A stretch of DNA of 64,000 nt from Betaproteobacteria bacterium (GTDB lineage: Bacteria > Pseudomonadota > Gammaproteobacteria > Burkholderiales > Burkholderiaceae_C), in NCBI GenBank assembly GCA_013289985.1, contig JABCYW010000017.1, positions 1 through 64,000 on the forward strand. The letters run 5' to 3'. Positions within the stretch are counted from its first letter, which is position 1. Every line of letters starts with the position of its first letter. Below, piece by piece: positions 26,353 through 37,133 of the stretch. The notes under the pieces were generated by a model. That model saw nothing but the letters and a program-made list of their open reading frames with translations, ran no database searches and was not told the DNA's origin. Position numbers and translations under genes: made by a program.

Positions 26353-26657
26353 TCGCGGTCTCCTGAGCTTGTTCGGAATGCGTGGGCGCTTGCGGTTGCA
26401 TGCGTCCCATCACGGTCGACGAACTCTATGGGCGCGACCGTCGCACGACTAGCCGGCCGGGCTGGATTTCAGTCGTCCGCGGCATCGATCAATCGCAACG
26501 GCCGCGTCGCGCGAACCACCATTGCATCCATGCGCGGACGAGTGAAATCCAGAAGCGGCAACTACTCGCCGCGGCGACCGATTCCTACTATCGAATCACC
26601 GATGCGCTGCGGAGATCGCCCTCGCATCAGGTCGTTCAACCACTGCAAATCAACACC
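26353..26657. other. Intergenic region between divergent ribBA and azoreductase
   Basis: About 305 bases. It must hold the promoters of both genes. I see no FMN riboswitch, no strong palindrome and no convincing reading frame. Confidence 0.5.
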
Positions 26658-27266
26658 ATGAAACTGCTTCACATCGACTCCAGCATCCTGGGCGAAGGCT
26701 CGGTGAGCCGCCAACTGACGGCCAAGCTCGTCGCCGCCGCGCGTTCCAAGCATCGCGACGTCCAGGTGACCTATCGCGACCTCGTCGCTCAACCGGTCGG
26801 TCACTTGACGGGCCTGCACCTGGCCGCGGCACAAGGCGTCAAGCCCGAGTCCTCGGCCCTGCAGCAAGACGTCAACGCCGGCTTGAGCGACCTCGAGTCG
26901 TTCCTCGCGGCGGACGTCGTCATCGTCGGCGCACCGATGTACAACTTCACGATCTCCAGCCAGCTCAAGGCATGGATCGACCGCATCGCCGTGGCCGGCA
27001 AGACGTTCCGCTACACCGAGAAGGGGCCGGAAGGCCTGGCGGGCGGCAAGAAGGTCTTCATCGTCTCGTCTCGCGGCGGCTTCTACAGCCAAGGCACGCC
27101 GACGGCCTTCCTGGATCACCAGGAGACGTACCTGACGAACCTGTTCGGCTTCCTCGGCGTCACCGACATCGAGTTCGTGCGCGCGGAAGGCCTGGCCGCC
27201 GGCGACGACAACCGCGCCAAGGGCCTGAACGGCGCCAACGGCACGATCTCGGCCGCGTTCGCCTGA
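26658..27266 (+). CDS. azoR: FMN-dependent NADH azoreductase / quinone reductase
   Basis: A 202-residue flavodoxin-fold enzyme. It starts [20 protein letters not shown], and has the FMN-binding [19 protein letters not shown] segment, [13 protein letters not shown] and SSRGGFYS. AzoR enzymes reduce quinones (two-electron) and azo compounds with NADH, protecting cells that meet quinones. It converges with a LysR gene on the other strand. A second, severely shortened azoR copy with the same first 12 residues exists at 53105-53200. Confidence 0.93.
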   Translation: MKLLHIDSSILGEGSVSRQLTAKLVAAARSKHRDVQVTYRDLVAQPVGHLTGLHLAAAQGVKPESSALQQDVNAGLSDLESFLAADVVIVGAPMYNFTISSQLKAWIDRIAVAGKTFRYTEKGPEGLAGGKKVFIVSSRGGFYSQGTPTAFLDHQETYLTNLFGFLGVTDIEFVRAEGLAAGDDNRAKGLNGANGTISAAFA

Positions 27267-27302
27267 GCTCGAACGACATCCGGCCCCGACGGGGCGCTCG
27301 AC

Positions 27303-28235
27303 TTATTGGAGGCTGACGGGTTCGCGAGCGCTCGTGGTCGCGACGAGGCCCGTGGCAACGATCCTCGCCTTCGCGAACTCGATGAAGGCGCTGACGGCAC
27401 GCGGAAGCTGGCGCCGGCTCAGGTAGACCAGGTAGATGTCCAGGCCTTTCACGTCATGGCCCGGCAGCACTTCGACCAACTGGCCGCTGCGCAGGTACGA
27501 GGCCGTCATCATTTCGGGCAGCAGCACGATGCCGAGCCCCGCCACCGATGCCTTCAGGAGGACGTGCGCCGCATTGGCGTAGAAGCGTCCCGTCACCTGC
27601 ACTTCAGTCGGGCCCTCGGGGCCTTCCAGGCGCCAGACGGTTCGGCCGGTGGCCGGTTGCGCGGCCAGGCAATCGTGCAGTGGGAGTTCGTCGACCGACG
27701 CCGGCGTTCCGCGCGCGGCCAGGTAGGACGGGCTCGCGACCAGGAACGCACGGTTGCTGCCGATGCGGCGCGCCACGAGCGTGGGTTCGGATACCTTGCC
27801 GGCGCGAAGCGCCACATCGATCCCCTCGGCGACCAGGTCGGCACGCGCGTCGTTGAGCACGAATTCGAGGCGGACCTTCGGATGAGCCTCGAGGAACTCG
27901 GTCACCCACTCCATCTGAAACCAGTTGAAGAAGTCGGCGGCCGCCGCGACCCGAACCTTGCCGCTGGGCGTCTGGCTGCCGTCGGCGAGCTCGGCCGCCG
28001 CCGCGGACAGCGCTTCCACCTCGCGGGCGCAGCGGGCGTAGAACCCCTCTCCCGCATCGGTCAGCGTCAGCTTGCGCGTCGATCGATGGAGGAGGCGCAA
28101 CCCCAACTGTTCTTCCAACTGCTGGATCCGCCGGCTCGCCGTGTTGGACGGCATGCCGGCACGCCTGGCAGCCTCCGCGAAGCTTCCGGCCTCGACGACT
28201 TGCACGAACAAGGCCACATCGTTCAGATCGACCAT
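27303..28235 (-). CDS. LysR family transcriptional regulator (azoR-linked)
   Basis: A 310-residue LysR protein. The HTH (residues 1-60) includes AEAARRAGMPSNTASRRIQQ and [15 protein letters not shown]; the effector domain has DFFNWFQMEWVTEFLEAHPK and ASVAGLGIVLLPE. It closely resembles the LysR at 53939, which sits beside the azoR remnant. The target is likely azoR or the small gene and pirin gene upstream. Confidence 0.9.
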   Translation of the reverse strand: MVDLNDVALFVQVVEAGSFAEAARRAGMPSNTASRRIQQLEEQLGLRLLHRSTRKLTLTDAGEGFYARCAREVEALSAAAAELADGSQTPSGKVRVAAAADFFNWFQMEWVTEFLEAHPKVRLEFVLNDARADLVAEGIDVALRAGKVSEPTLVARRIGSNRAFLVASPSYLAARGTPASVDELPLHDCLAAQPATGRTVWRLEGPEGPTEVQVTGRFYANAAHVLLKASVAGLGIVLLPEMMTASYLRSGQLVEVLPGHDVKGLDIYLVYLSRRQLPRAVSAFIEFAKARIVATGLVATTSAREPVSLQ

Positions 28236-28412
28236 GTGCTTCCTCTTTGCAACGGTGCCCTGCCCCGGAGAGCGAGCCTGCGCCGGCCGAATCGACCGCA
28301 TTGAACAAGCTCACGGCACGTCTTCAGGAGACTCGCGCTCGTGAGCGAAATGATCCTACACGCAATATCGCGGACGCGATCACCGGGAAGGCTTCTCGAC
28401 GAGCCTGCCGCG

Positions 28413-28640
28413 TCAGTGCAAGCGCGCGACCTCGACATGGCGCACGACTCGCGGCGCCGCGTATTCCCGGCCCAGCATCGCTCGAGCAAAGAAATAGTTG
28501 CTGCGGCCGCGATCGCTGAGTGCATCGATCTGGACGTGTCCGCCCTCATCGCACGGGAAGACCAGGCCTCGGCCTTCGTTGAAGAGGGATGCGAACCGGA
28601 CCTCGAAAGGTGAGGAAGAAGCGGCAGGTGCGGTGGCCAT
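28413..28640 (-). CDS. Small conserved hypothetical protein
   Basis: A 75-residue soluble protein with core FEVRFASLFNEGRGLVFPCD, then GHVQIDALSDRGRSNYFFAR and GREYAAPRV. I recognise this pattern from small uncharacterised proteobacterial proteins but know no function. The start at 28640 is preceded by AGGAG at 6 bases; the earlier in-frame ATG at 28646 touches that site and is less likely. Confidence 0.65.
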   Translation of the reverse strand: MATAPAASSSPFEVRFASLFNEGRGLVFPCDEGGHVQIDALSDRGRSNYFFARAMLGREYAAPRVVRHVEVARLH

Positions 28641-28979
28641 GTTCATCTCCTGGGTTGTCGTGAATCCAGTCTAGGCGGCGCACTCAGCCGATCCAGACCC
28701 GCGGCGGTAACGCACCGTTGCCGGGACCGCAACGATCGGAGTCCCGTCGCGCACGAGGACCTCATATCCGGGAGGCTGCGCACAAGGGCTTCTTTGCTCC
28801 GGCAGCAAAGGCGTGTTCCGGGACGAGTAGTACTCGCCGCGAGCCTGGGGGCCTAGAGTGGGCTCACCTTGGCGCACATCGGCGCCCACCTGCCACCAGG
28901 CGCTCGAAGTCCGCTCGCGGGACTGCGGCCACAAGTGGCGCCGCGATACCCGCTCACCACTGTCAAAGGAAGAATCGCC
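28641..28979. other. Intergenic region between divergent small gene and pirin
   Basis: About 340 bases. Divergent promoters are expected here. I found no strong palindrome, hairpin or convincing reading frame. Confidence 0.4.
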
Positions 28980-29843
28980 ATGTCAAACGAACTGAGTCTC
29001 GACATCGACCGCAGTCCCCTTCCCACGCGCCCGCCGCGTCCGATCGTGCTGCGAGCCCAAGGGCGGCAGCACGGCTCCATCCGCCGAGTCGTCAGCCCCT
29101 CGGACCTCGGCGAGCTCATCAAGCCGTTCGTCTTCCTCGACTACTTCGAGTTCGAACCCACGCCGCATGACCTCTTCGGCATGCACCCGCACTCGGGCAT
29201 TGCCACGATCACGTGGCTCCTCGAAGGCGGCATCCGCTACGAGGACACCACCGGCAAGAGCGGTCGGCTTCCGGTGGGCGGCGTCGAATGGATGCGCGCC
29301 GGCAGCGGCGTCTGGCATGACGGCTCGATGGCCGAAGGCGATCACCTGCGCGGCCTGCAGCTCTGGATCGCGCTGCCGGCCGAACTTGAGCTCGCCCCGG
29401 CCGAGAGCCAGTACATGGCACCTTCCGAGATCCCCGCGGTCGGCCCGGCCCGGCTCGCGTTCGGAGCCTACGAGGGCGTGACGAGCCCGACCCCTTCCCC
29501 CGCCGGCATGAACTACCTGTCCGTCAACTTGAAGAAGGGCGAGACGTGGACATACACGCCGCCGCGGGGACACGACGTCGGCTGGCTCTACGTCCACGAA
29601 GGGGCCGTGCAGGCCGCGGGCGAGTCGCTTTCGGCCGAACTGGCGGTCTTCGAGGAAAGCGAAGGCGCGATCCGGGTCACCGCATCGACCGACGCGGGCT
29701 TCGTCCTCGGCAGCGCGCGCAAGCATCCGCACGAGCTGGTACTGGGCCGCTACTCGGTGCACACCTCGCGCGAGGCCTTGACGGCCGGCGAGACGGGGAT
29801 CGCCGAGATCGGTGCCCTCCTCCGGCGCGCCGGGCGCATCTAG
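28980..29843 (+). CDS. Pirin family protein (first copy)
   Basis: A 287-residue bicupin. The N-terminal cupin has the pirin signature FGMHPHSGIATITWLLEG, with the metal-binding His pair, and HGSIRRVVSP and EWMRAGSGVWHD with further ligands; the C-terminal half is GWLYVHEGAVQA. Bacterial pirins can have quercetinase-type dioxygenase activity or act as redox-sensing partners. An AAGGA site precedes the ATG at 28980. It lies among redox and aromatic genes. Confidence 0.9.
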   Translation: MSNELSLDIDRSPLPTRPPRPIVLRAQGRQHGSIRRVVSPSDLGELIKPFVFLDYFEFEPTPHDLFGMHPHSGIATITWLLEGGIRYEDTTGKSGRLPVGGVEWMRAGSGVWHDGSMAEGDHLRGLQLWIALPAELELAPAESQYMAPSEIPAVGPARLAFGAYEGVTSPTPSPAGMNYLSVNLKKGETWTYTPPRGHDVGWLYVHEGAVQAAGESLSAELAVFEESEGAIRVTASTDAGFVLGSARKHPHELVLGRYSVHTSREALTAGETGIAEIGALLRRAGRI

Positions 29844-29914
29844 GGCCTGCAGCAGGTCCGTCTCCAGCTCCGCGCCCCTTCGGTTTCACCGGCGGCAGGG
29901 CCCGCTTGCGCCGG

Positions 29915-30280
29915 TCACGACAGCTTGTCGAAGAAGAGATAGACGGCGGCGATCTTGCCTTCCCGGGCAACGATGAAGTCCGTCCCCGCGTATTCCGGAG
30001 GCTTGCCGGGACTGCCTGACACCCAAACCACGCGGCCCCCGTCACCGACCTCCTCGGGCGGCGAGAGCGGCTGGTATTGGAAGTCCGGATGGGTGGCCTT
30101 GATCACGCCCGCAATACGGTCGATCTCGTCGCGGCCGCGGAAGCTGCCCCCCATGGGGTCGTGGAACACGGCATCTTCGAGGAAGAGCTCGTCGATCGCC
30201 GCGCGCCGACGCGCCGGGTCGGTCTCGCCGAAGACGTCGCTGAGGTTGCGAAGCAACAGGGTCGAAATGGTGTTGGACAT
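29915..30280 (-). CDS. SnoaL/NTF2-like protein
   Basis: A 121-residue NTF2-fold protein: an N-terminal helix pair with DPARRRAAIDELFLEDAVFH, then DPMGGSFRGRDEID and IVAREGKIAAVYLFFDKL. Such proteins are isomerases, hydratases or ligand-binding proteins; no specific activity can be assigned. It is the last of three genes in an SDR-led operon, starting 12 bases after the previous stop. Confidence 0.8.
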   Translation of the reverse strand: MSNTISTLLLRNLSDVFGETDPARRRAAIDELFLEDAVFHDPMGGSFRGRDEIDRIAGVIKATHPDFQYQPLSPPEEVGDGGRVVWVSGSPGKPPEYAGTDFIVAREGKIAAVYLFFDKLS

Positions 30281-30292
30281 GGTTGATCTCCT

Positions 30293-30691
30293 TCAGTCCT
30301 TGCTGAAAGCCCGGGCTGCTTCTGCCGTGTCGAGCGCCTCGCGCAGCAGCTTGATGCGGCCGCCTTCGGCGATCAACACACCCGCATAGGTCTGCTTGTA
30401 GATCTTGCCGGTATCGGGGACGAGTGCTTCGACCGAGTATTCGGCGAAGACCTTGTCGGGCGTCTCGATCCAGACCTGGGTGTTCTTGAACCGGAAGTCG
30501 GGGATCCTCCTCAGAATTCCCTGCACCAGTCCACGGATCGCTTCCCTGCCCTGGGCCCTCGCCTTGACGGTCGGAAGTTCGACGACGCCGTCGTCCGCAA
30601 ACAGCGCTGCGGCCTTGTCCGGATTCTGGATGTTGTCGTGGTACGCGCGAAGGAGTTGGATCGCGGTGGTCTTGCTGGTGGTATCGGTCAT
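30293..30691 (-). CDS. SnoaL/NTF2-like protein
   Basis: A 132-residue NTF2-fold protein: QLLRAYHDNIQNPDKAAALF, ADDGVVELPTVKARAQGREA and YAGVLIAEGGRIKLLRE. This is the limonene-epoxide-hydrolase/ketosteroid-isomerase type pattern, yet active-site residues cannot be assigned. It is the second gene of the SDR operon; the start has an AGAAAGACC stretch as a weak ribosome site. Two adjacent but different NTF2 proteins suggest a heteromeric or two-step function. Confidence 0.8.
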   Translation of the reverse strand: MTDTTSKTTAIQLLRAYHDNIQNPDKAAALFADDGVVELPTVKARAQGREAIRGLVQGILRRIPDFRFKNTQVWIETPDKVFAEYSVEALVPDTGKIYKQTYAGVLIAEGGRIKLLREALDTAEAARAFSKD

Positions 30692-30733
30692 GGTCTTTCT
30701 CCGTGTTGATGGGTGCCTGGGCGCCACGACCGC

Positions 30734-31489
30734 TCAGACCTGCGCGACGCCGCCGTCGACGAACAGCTCGGCGCCGTTGACGAAGCTGGAGTCGTTCGAC
30801 GCCAGGAAGACGACGGCCTTGCCGACTTCCGCCGGCTCGCCCACGCGGCCCATCGGCACGAGCGAGGCGAGGTAGGCGAGGAGCCCGTCCTGCTGTTCCT
30901 TGTTGTCGCCCGCAAGTTCGACCAGGCCGGTCGTGCGGATCGGGCCCGGGCTCACGACATTGACACGGATCCGACGATCCTTCAGGTCGAGTACCCAGTT
31001 GCGCGCGAAGTTGCGCACGGCGGCCTTGGTGGCGCTGTAGACGCTGAACGCCGGCGTGCCCGTGCTGCCCGCGGTCGAGCCCGTGAGGATGATCGATGCA
31101 CCGTCCACCAGGAGCGGCAGCGCCTTTTGCACCGTGAACAGGACGGCCTTGACATTGCGGTTGAACGTCTCGTCGAAATGTTCTTCCGTGATGGCGCCAA
31201 GCGGAACCATGGTGCCGCCGCCGGCGTTCGCGAACAACACGTCGAGGTGGCCGGCTTGCTGCTTGATCTGCGCGAAAAGCGCGTCCAGCTCGGCCATCTT
31301 CGTCGCGTCGCTGCGGACACCGCGGCCACGCGGGCCAATGGCCTTCACCGCCGCGTCCAGTTCCGCCTGGCGGCGGCCCGTGATGTACACCGTGGCGCCC
31401 TCCTCGGCCAGGGCGCGCGCCGATGCCAGACCGATGCCGCTCGTGCCGCCCGTCACCAGTGCTACCTTGCCTTCGAGTCGATTGGTCAT
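30734..31489 (-). CDS. Short-chain dehydrogenase/reductase (SDR)
   Basis: A 251-residue classical SDR: the NAD(P) site TGGTSGIG (near residue 13), FANAGGG, the catalytic Ser in [10 protein letters not shown], YxxxK as YSATK, and the SPGPIRT loop. It ends with the common FVDGGVAQV. An Arg in TGRRQAEL after beta-2 suggests NADP(H). It heads an operon with two NTF2-like genes and is divergent from a LysR gene, which likely controls it. Confidence 0.93.
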   Translation of the reverse strand: MTNRLEGKVALVTGGTSGIGLASARALAEEGATVYITGRRQAELDAAVKAIGPRGRGVRSDATKMAELDALFAQIKQQAGHLDVLFANAGGGTMVPLGAITEEHFDETFNRNVKAVLFTVQKALPLLVDGASIILTGSTAGSTGTPAFSVYSATKAAVRNFARNWVLDLKDRRIRVNVVSPGPIRTTGLVELAGDNKEQQDGLLAYLASLVPMGRVGEPAEVGKAVVFLASNDSSFVNGAELFVDGGVAQV

Positions 31490-31631
31490 TTGTTTCTCCA
31501 GTGGTTGAAAGAGTTGGTGCAGTGAATGTAGGGAGACGAGGCGCTCGGATAAAGACGCTGTCGGCTGCAACTCAATTCAGGCTGGTGAACAATCGGCCCG
31601 CTGTTTCCCTTTTCCAGAACCGGAGCACCGG

Positions 31632-32561
31632 ATGGATCAACTGACTGCGATGAGGGTGTTTGTCCGGATCGCCGACTCGGGAGCCTTCTCGAAGGCCGCC
31701 GACTCCCTGAACATCCCCCGCCCCACGGTGACGAAGCTCGTTCAAGACCTGGAAAGCCACCTGCGCGTGAAGCTGTTTCAGCGCACGACGCGTCGGGTGC
31801 ATGTCACCGCGGAAGGCGAGGCTTACTACGAGCGCGCGGTCAGGCTGCTGGGCGAGCTCGAGGACATGGATGCGCAGTTCGCAGGGGTTCGGAGCAACCC
31901 GAAGGGACGGCTTCGGGTCGACATCGGGTCGTCGCTCGCAAACCTCATCCTCATTCCGGCCCTTCACGATTTCCGCCTGCTATACCCGGACATCCAGCTG
32001 CAACTGGGCGTCAGCGACCGGCATGTCGACCTCGTTGGCGACGCAGTGGACTGCGTGATTCGCGGTGGCGACCTCGCCGATACGTCGCTGGTTGCCAAGC
32101 GCATCGCCGAACTGGACTACGTCACGTGCGCCAGCGCCGACTACCTCGCGGCGAACGGCACACCGGCCCATCCGGAAGATCTGCTCGCGCGGCATTCCTT
32201 CGTGGGCTATTTCTCGTCGCTGACGGGGCGAGTATTCCCGCTGCACTTCGTTCGGGACGGCGAGCAACTGGACGTGGATCTCCGCGCGACCAAGGGCGCC
32301 GCTGTCAACGAGAGCACCGCTCATCTGACCGCCCTGCTCAGCGGGCTGGGGATCGGACAGACGTTTGCGTTCATGGCCAACCCGCACATCGCAGCGGGTC
32401 GCCTGGTACCGGTGTTGACGGCGTGGACCCAGCCGCGCCACCCTCTTCATGTCGTCTATCCTCAAAACCGTCATGCGGGAGCTCGCCTTCGGGTCTTCAT
32501 CGACTGGGTGACGGACGTCTTTGCGGCCTACGACGACAGGCGTGGAGCCCGAGCAAAGTGA
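31632..32561 (+). CDS. LysR family transcriptional regulator (SDR-linked)
   Basis: A 309-residue LysR protein. HTH: FSKAADSLNIPRPTVTKLVQ, then LFQRTTRRVHVTAEG. The effector domain has LRVDIGSSLANLILIPALHD and STAHLTALLSGLGIGQ. It is divergent from the SDR operon across 142 bases, the usual LysR-target layout. Its stop lies 38 bases from the 3' end of selC on the other strand. Confidence 0.9.
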   Translation: MDQLTAMRVFVRIADSGAFSKAADSLNIPRPTVTKLVQDLESHLRVKLFQRTTRRVHVTAEGEAYYERAVRLLGELEDMDAQFAGVRSNPKGRLRVDIGSSLANLILIPALHDFRLLYPDIQLQLGVSDRHVDLVGDAVDCVIRGGDLADTSLVAKRIAELDYVTCASADYLAANGTPAHPEDLLARHSFVGYFSSLTGRVFPLHFVRDGEQLDVDLRATKGAAVNESTAHLTALLSGLGIGQTFAFMANPHIAAGRLVPVLTAWTQPRHPLHVVYPQNRHAGARLRVFIDWVTDVFAAYDDRRGARAK

Positions 32562-32599
32562 CTGCAACACCTGTTCCGCGGGTTGCGACGGCCCACGGG

Positions 32600-32692
32600 C
32601 GGAAGGCAGCAGGAGTCGAACCTACCTGGGAGCGACTGACGCCCCCACCCGGGTTTGAAGCCCGGACGCACCACCGGATGCGTTTGCCTTCC
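32600..32692 (-). tRNA. selC: tRNA-Sec (anticodon UCA)
   Basis: The minus strand folds as a selenocysteine tRNA. The acceptor stem is GGAAGGC paired with GCCTTCC, extended as in bacterial selC; the anticodon arm is GGGCTTCAAACCC with anticodon TCA; there is a long variable arm; and the T arm is GGTTCGACTCC. CCA is not encoded in full. It charges with serine, which SelA converts to selenocysteine. It lies 55 bases downstream of selB and serves the in-frame UGA in fdnG. Confidence 0.95.
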
Positions 32693-32747
32693 TGAAACCG
32701 AGACGTCGCGGACGCGACGGCGTTGATTGTCGTGCGCGTCCTCCGCG

Positions 32748-34679
32748 TCAGTCGGCGTGCGGCCAGCCCGGCTCGCCAACCACGACGTGGGCCTCGCGCA
32801 CGCGCCGCGTGTAGCCCGCGCGGTCGAAGAACTCGAGCAGCTGGACGGCGCGCTTGCGGCCGAGGCCGGCCGCGTCGCGGAGGTCGGCGGCGCGCACCCC
32901 GGCATGGCCGCCTCGGGCATCGAGCTCGGCGACAAGGCGCGCCAGCGCCAGCACGTGCGACGGCGCGACGAACAGATCCTTCACGCTCTGGAACAGGCGA
33001 CCCTGGCGCGCCAGCTTGCGCAGCAGCGTGCGCACGTCGTCCTCCGGCGCGGCCGCGCGCGCGGCCAGTTCGCGCACCCAGGGTGGGTCGATGCCGCCTT
33101 CGTCGATCCAGGGCAGCAGGCGCGCGACCAGCGTCTCTTCGGACGCCGTGAGCGTCACGGCGTGGCCGGGCAGGTGCAGCCAGGCGCCACCAGCTTGCAG
33201 GCGGCCATCGTGCAGCAGTGCGTCGAGCAGCGCGCGCCAGAGCGTGTCGCGACCGGTCGCGGGCGTGCGGCCCGGCATCGTCATGCGCCGCAACCGGGCT
33301 GCATTGACGCCCGGCTCGTCGGGATGGGCCGCGTGGAATCGGGCCAGGGCCGCGACGACCTCGTCGCCGACGGCCCGCCACGCCGCATCGGCGACGAGCA
33401 GCGCACCATGCGGCCCGTCGGCCAGCACGCGCACGTCGGCGTCCGGCGGCGGCACACGATCCTCGGGCAGGCCCAGAAGCCATGCGAGATGCGATCGCGC
33501 GATGCCTGCGGGCGCGTTGGCGACGACGCCGGTCAACCCACCGCCGTTCCTCGCGGCTTCGAGGGCGGCCAGCCACGCGAGCCGTTCGGGACTGCGGCGT
33601 CGGCGCTCAAGTCCGAGCGGATCGATCACGACACCACCACCGATCGTCCGGTTCGCCTGCGCGTTGCGCACGATGAAGCGATCGCCCGCGAGCGCGAAGA
33701 CCGGCTGCTCGAACACGAGCTGCGCCAGCGCTTGCGTGCCGGCTTGCAGGCGATCGCCCTCGAGCGGCGCGACATGCGCGACGTGGTGCGCCGTGCCCAG
33801 GTGGACGTGCACGGTCGCCCAGGTCGCGAGCACCGGCGCGCCGGGCAGCAGCTGCAGCCGCGTGTCGAGGCGCGGGCTGGCGCGCAGCGCGCGCGCGTCG
33901 GCGATCCAGTCGCCGCGGGCGATGGCCGAGGCCTCGATGCCGACGAGGTTCAACGCGCAGCGCTGGTGCGCGACGCCACGTTCGCTCGCACGGTTCTGCG
34001 CATGGATGCTGCGCACGCGCACGTCCTGGCCGCTGGCGGAATGGCACAGCGTGTCGCCCACGTTCACCGCGCCGCCATGCACGCTGCCGGTGACGATCGT
34101 CCCGTGCCCGGGCAGGCTGAATACGCGGTCGACGGCGAGACGGAACAGGCCGTCGAGGTCGCGTCGCGGCTGGCGACCGGCAGCAGCCTCGAGATGCCGC
34201 TTCAACGCCGCGACGCCGGGATCGTCGTCGCGGCTTGCGGCCGTCTCGAACACCGGCGCAGCGGACAGCGCCGACCCCTGCAACGCCAGCGCCAGCTCCG
34301 CGCACACCTCGGCGATGCGCGCCGGCGAGACGCGATCGACCTTGCTCAAGGCGACGGTGCCTTCGCGCACGCCGAGCAGTTGCAGGATGTCGACGTGCTC
34401 GCGCGTCTGCGGCATCACGCCGTCGTCCGCGGCCACGACCAGCAGCGCGTGGTCGATCCCGGTGGCACCCGCGACCATCGTGTGCACGAAGCGCTCGTGG
34501 CCCGGCACGTCGACGAAGCCCAGCACATCGTCGCCCGGCAACGGCGCGTAGGCATAACCCAGCTCGATCGTGATGCCGCGCGCCTTCTCCTCCTTGAGCC
34601 GGTCGGTGTCGACGCCCGTCAGCGCGCGCACCAGCGTCGTCTTGCCATGGTCGATATGGCCGGCGGTGCCGACGATCAT
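32748..34679 (-). CDS. selB: Selenocysteine-specific elongation factor
   Basis: A 643-residue GTPase that brings Sec-tRNA to UGA codons bearing a SECIS hairpin. The G domain shows [19 protein letters not shown] (G1), [12 protein letters not shown] (G2), DVPGHERF (G3) and the SKVD (NKxD-like) motif; EF-Tu-like domains 2 and 3 follow; the C-terminal part has the winged-helix repeats that bind SECIS RNA, with [20 protein letters not shown]. Its ATG overlaps the selA stop (ATGA). Length is normal for SelB. Confidence 0.95.
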   Translation of the reverse strand: MIVGTAGHIDHGKTTLVRALTGVDTDRLKEEKARGITIELGYAYAPLPGDDVLGFVDVPGHERFVHTMVAGATGIDHALLVVAADDGVMPQTREHVDILQLLGVREGTVALSKVDRVSPARIAEVCAELALALQGSALSAAPVFETAASRDDDPGVAALKRHLEAAAGRQPRRDLDGLFRLAVDRVFSLPGHGTIVTGSVHGGAVNVGDTLCHSASGQDVRVRSIHAQNRASERGVAHQRCALNLVGIEASAIARGDWIADARALRASPRLDTRLQLLPGAPVLATWATVHVHLGTAHHVAHVAPLEGDRLQAGTQALAQLVFEQPVFALAGDRFIVRNAQANRTIGGGVVIDPLGLERRRRSPERLAWLAALEAARNGGGLTGVVANAPAGIARSHLAWLLGLPEDRVPPPDADVRVLADGPHGALLVADAAWRAVGDEVVAALARFHAAHPDEPGVNAARLRRMTMPGRTPATGRDTLWRALLDALLHDGRLQAGGAWLHLPGHAVTLTASEETLVARLLPWIDEGGIDPPWVRELAARAAAPEDDVRTLLRKLARQGRLFQSVKDLFVAPSHVLALARLVAELDARGGHAGVRAADLRDAAGLGRKRAVQLLEFFDRAGYTRRVREAHVVVGEPGWPHAD

Positions 34680-36118
34680 GAGGCGAGGGCCAGTGCCAGC
34701 GACGCGAGCTGCGCCGCGAAGGCGGGCTCGTCGCCCTCTTCCAGGCAGCGCAGGTCGAGCCACAGCGCACCGTCGGCGACACGCCCGATCACGGGTCGCT
34801 CGAGCCCGCGCAGCGCCTGTTCGAGCCGCGCGAGTTCGCGGCCGGCGCGGCGTGCGGTCGAAGGTTGCAGGCGCAGGCCGAAGCTGGGCAGCAGGTCGAC
34901 GGGCAACGCGCCGCTGCCGATCTGGCTGGACATGGCCACCGCGTCCACCGCGAAGCCCGCGCCGGCCGCGGCTCGCACCGCGTCGCGCAGCCGCCCGGCC
35001 TGCACGCGGATGCCCTGCTGCGGCCGCGTGAGCAGGCGCAGTGTCGGCAGGCGCTCGGCGAGCCGCTCGGGCGCGCGATACAGCGCGAGCACCGGCTCCA
35101 ACGCCGCGAGCGTCAGCTTGCCCACGCGCAGCGCGCGCTTGAGCGGGTTCTTCTTGATCTTCGCGATCAGGTCCTTGCGACCGACGATCATCCCGGCCTG
35201 CGGACCGCCCAGCAGCTTGTCGCCGCTGAAGCTGACGATGTCGGCGCCGGCCGAGACGATGTCGCGCACCGTCGGCTCCCGCGGCAGGCCCCAGTCGGCG
35301 AGGTCGACCAGCGTGCCGCTGCCGAGATCGACCGCGAGCGGCACGCCGCGCTCGTGCGCGATGCGCGCCACCTCCGGCTCGGCGACGCTTGCCGTGAAGC
35401 CGGTGACCGCGTAGTTGCTGCAATGCACCTTCATCAGCAGCCCGGTGCGCGGGCCGATGGCGGCCTCGTAGTCGCGGGCATGAGTGCGGTTGGTCGTTCC
35501 GACCTCGACGAGGCGCGCGCCGGCGCGACCCATGATGTCGGGGATGCGGAAGGCCCCGCCGATCTCGACCAGCTCACCGCGCGAGACGACGACCTCCTTG
35601 CGCGCCGCCAGCGAGTTCAGCGTCAGCAGCACGGCCGCGGCGTTGTTGTTGACGACGGTGGCGGCCTCGGCGCCGGTGAGCTCGCGCAGCAGGCCGGAAA
35701 CGAGGTCGTCGCGATCGCCGCGGCCGCCGGTCTCGAGGTCGTATTCGAGGTTGGCCGGCGCGATGAGTGCACGCACGACGGCCTGCACGGCCTCGTCGGG
35801 CAACTGCGCGCGGCCCAGGTTGGTGTGCAGCACGGTGCCCGTGAGGTTGAAGACGCTGCGCAGGCGCGGCGCGCTGCGGGCGCGGATCGCGGCCTCGACG
35901 CGGCGCGCGATCGTGGGCGGATCGAGGTCCGCGTGCGGCACGTCGATGCCGGCGCGGATTGCCTCGCGCAATCGCTCGAGCTCCGCGCGCACGGCGCCTG
36001 TCACCTGCGTCGCGCCGTGCAGCCGCAATGCAGGCGCGAGTTCGTCGGCCGCCAGCAGCTTGTCGACCGCGGGCAGGCGTTGCATCAGAGCGTGGTTCGC
36101 CGGTGCGGTCGCGCTCAT
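34676..36118 (-). CDS. selA: L-seryl-tRNA(Sec) selenium transferase
   Basis: A 480-residue PLP enzyme that converts Ser-tRNA(Sec) to Sec-tRNA(Sec) using selenophosphate. Residues 15-60 form the SelA N-terminal domain ([20 protein letters not shown]). The core has [18 protein letters not shown] and the PLP lysine K301 in [14 protein letters not shown]. It overlaps fdhE upstream and selB downstream by ATGA junctions, so it is translationally coupled to both. selD, for selenophosphate, is not in the window. Confidence 0.96.
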   Translation of the reverse strand: MSATAPANHALMQRLPAVDKLLAADELAPALRLHGATQVTGAVRAELERLREAIRAGIDVPHADLDPPTIARRVEAAIRARSAPRLRSVFNLTGTVLHTNLGRAQLPDEAVQAVVRALIAPANLEYDLETGGRGDRDDLVSGLLRELTGAEAATVVNNNAAAVLLTLNSLAARKEVVVSRGELVEIGGAFRIPDIMGRAGARLVEVGTTNRTHARDYEAAIGPRTGLLMKVHCSNYAVTGFTASVAEPEVARIAHERGVPLAVDLGSGTLVDLADWGLPREPTVRDIVSAGADIVSFSGDKLLGGPQAGMIVGRKDLIAKIKKNPLKRALRVGKLTLAALEPVLALYRAPERLAERLPTLRLLTRPQQGIRVQAGRLRDAVRAAAGAGFAVDAVAMSSQIGSGALPVDLLPSFGLRLQPSTARRAGRELARLEQALRGLERPVIGRVADGALWLDLRCLEEGDEPAFAAQLASLALALAS

Positions 36119-37068
36119 GGGCCTGACTCCGGCTCGTCATGAGGCGCGGCCAGCGACAGCCACGGGTTCTCGCTGGCGCGGGCGAACGGCGTGTCGGCCA
36201 TCAGCAGGTCGAGCATCAGGCTGGCGAGGTCGTCGGCCAGCGGTTCGGCGAACGGATCCTTCTCCTGGTCGGCCTGCTTGCGGTAGGTGTGGCACTCGTC
36301 GCAGGTCTCGGCGAGCACGGCGCGCGCGCCTTCCTCCGGGCTTTCCTCGATACCCTGGTAGCGCACGCCCTTCGTCGACTCGCAATGGCTGCACTTCACG
36401 CGCACGAGATGCCATTCGGTGGCACACAGCGCGCAATGCAGGTAGCGGTGTCCACCGGCCTGGCCGCCGATGCGCAGCACGCTGGCGACAGGCAGGCTGC
36501 CGCAGACGGGGCAGATGGTGGCCGGGTCGACGTAGGCGATGCGCTTCGTGTCGAGCCGGCTCGCGGCGTCGGCGAAGGCGACCTGCAGCGCCGCCATCAC
36601 GACGGGCCGCGCGGCCTGCCATCGCGGGGCGACGTCGCCGGCGATCGCGTCGAGCGCGAGGGCGTCGAGGCAGTCGTCGTCCAGCTCGCCAAGCATCGCG
36701 GCGACCTGCAGCGATGCGGGAGGCGACGACGCGTCGTCGCGGATCGCGGCGAGCAGCGGGCGCAGCGCCTGCCGCCACGCCGGGTCGATGGATTCGCGCG
36801 CGGGCAGCACCGGCATGCCGTGCTCGAGTGCGCGGGCAATCGTCGGCTCGTCGGGGGCGACGGTACGGATGTCGACCGAGGCGCGAGCCTGGACATCGAC
36901 GAGGCGCGCGACGAAGCCCAGGTAGTCGCCGATCGGATTGCCCGGCGCGAGCTGGCGCAGCCGCGCCGCGCGCTCGGCGAACAGCGCCGGCGGCTGCGGC
37001 AGGCGCACGCGCGGGAATTCGATGCGGTCGAGCGCCTCGATCTCACCCCGTTGAAGAATGCGTTGCAC
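36115..37068 (-). CDS. fdhE: Formate dehydrogenase accessory protein
   Basis: A 317-residue FdhE protein, needed for active formate dehydrogenase. It is rich in paired cysteines, with [23 protein letters not shown] and CDECHTY, the rubredoxin-like metal site of the family. It starts with GTG. It lies between the structural subunit genes and selA and overlaps selA, forming one maturation unit. Confidence 0.94.
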   Translation of the reverse strand: MQRILQRGEIEALDRIEFPRVRLPQPPALFAERAARLRQLAPGNPIGDYLGFVARLVDVQARASVDIRTVAPDEPTIARALEHGMPVLPARESIDPAWRQALRPLLAAIRDDASSPPASLQVAAMLGELDDDCLDALALDAIAGDVAPRWQAARPVVMAALQVAFADAASRLDTKRIAYVDPATICPVCGSLPVASVLRIGGQAGGHRYLHCALCATEWHLVRVKCSHCESTKGVRYQGIEESPEEGARAVLAETCDECHTYRKQADQEKDPFAEPLADDLASLMLDLLMADTPFARASENPWLSLAAPHDEPESGP

Positions 37069-37133
37069 GGAAGCTTTTTACCTGAAATGAGCGGTGCCTG
37101 CCCGGGGCGAGGCGTGGCGCCGCGCGGGCCGGA

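Noticed and set aside
26353-26657. FMN riboswitch before ribBA
   Set aside because: The conserved RFN core sequences are not present on the minus strand.
32600-32692. selC as an integration site of a genomic island
   Set aside because: selC is a known island site in enterics, but no integrase and no repeat of its 3' end was found in the flanks I inspected.
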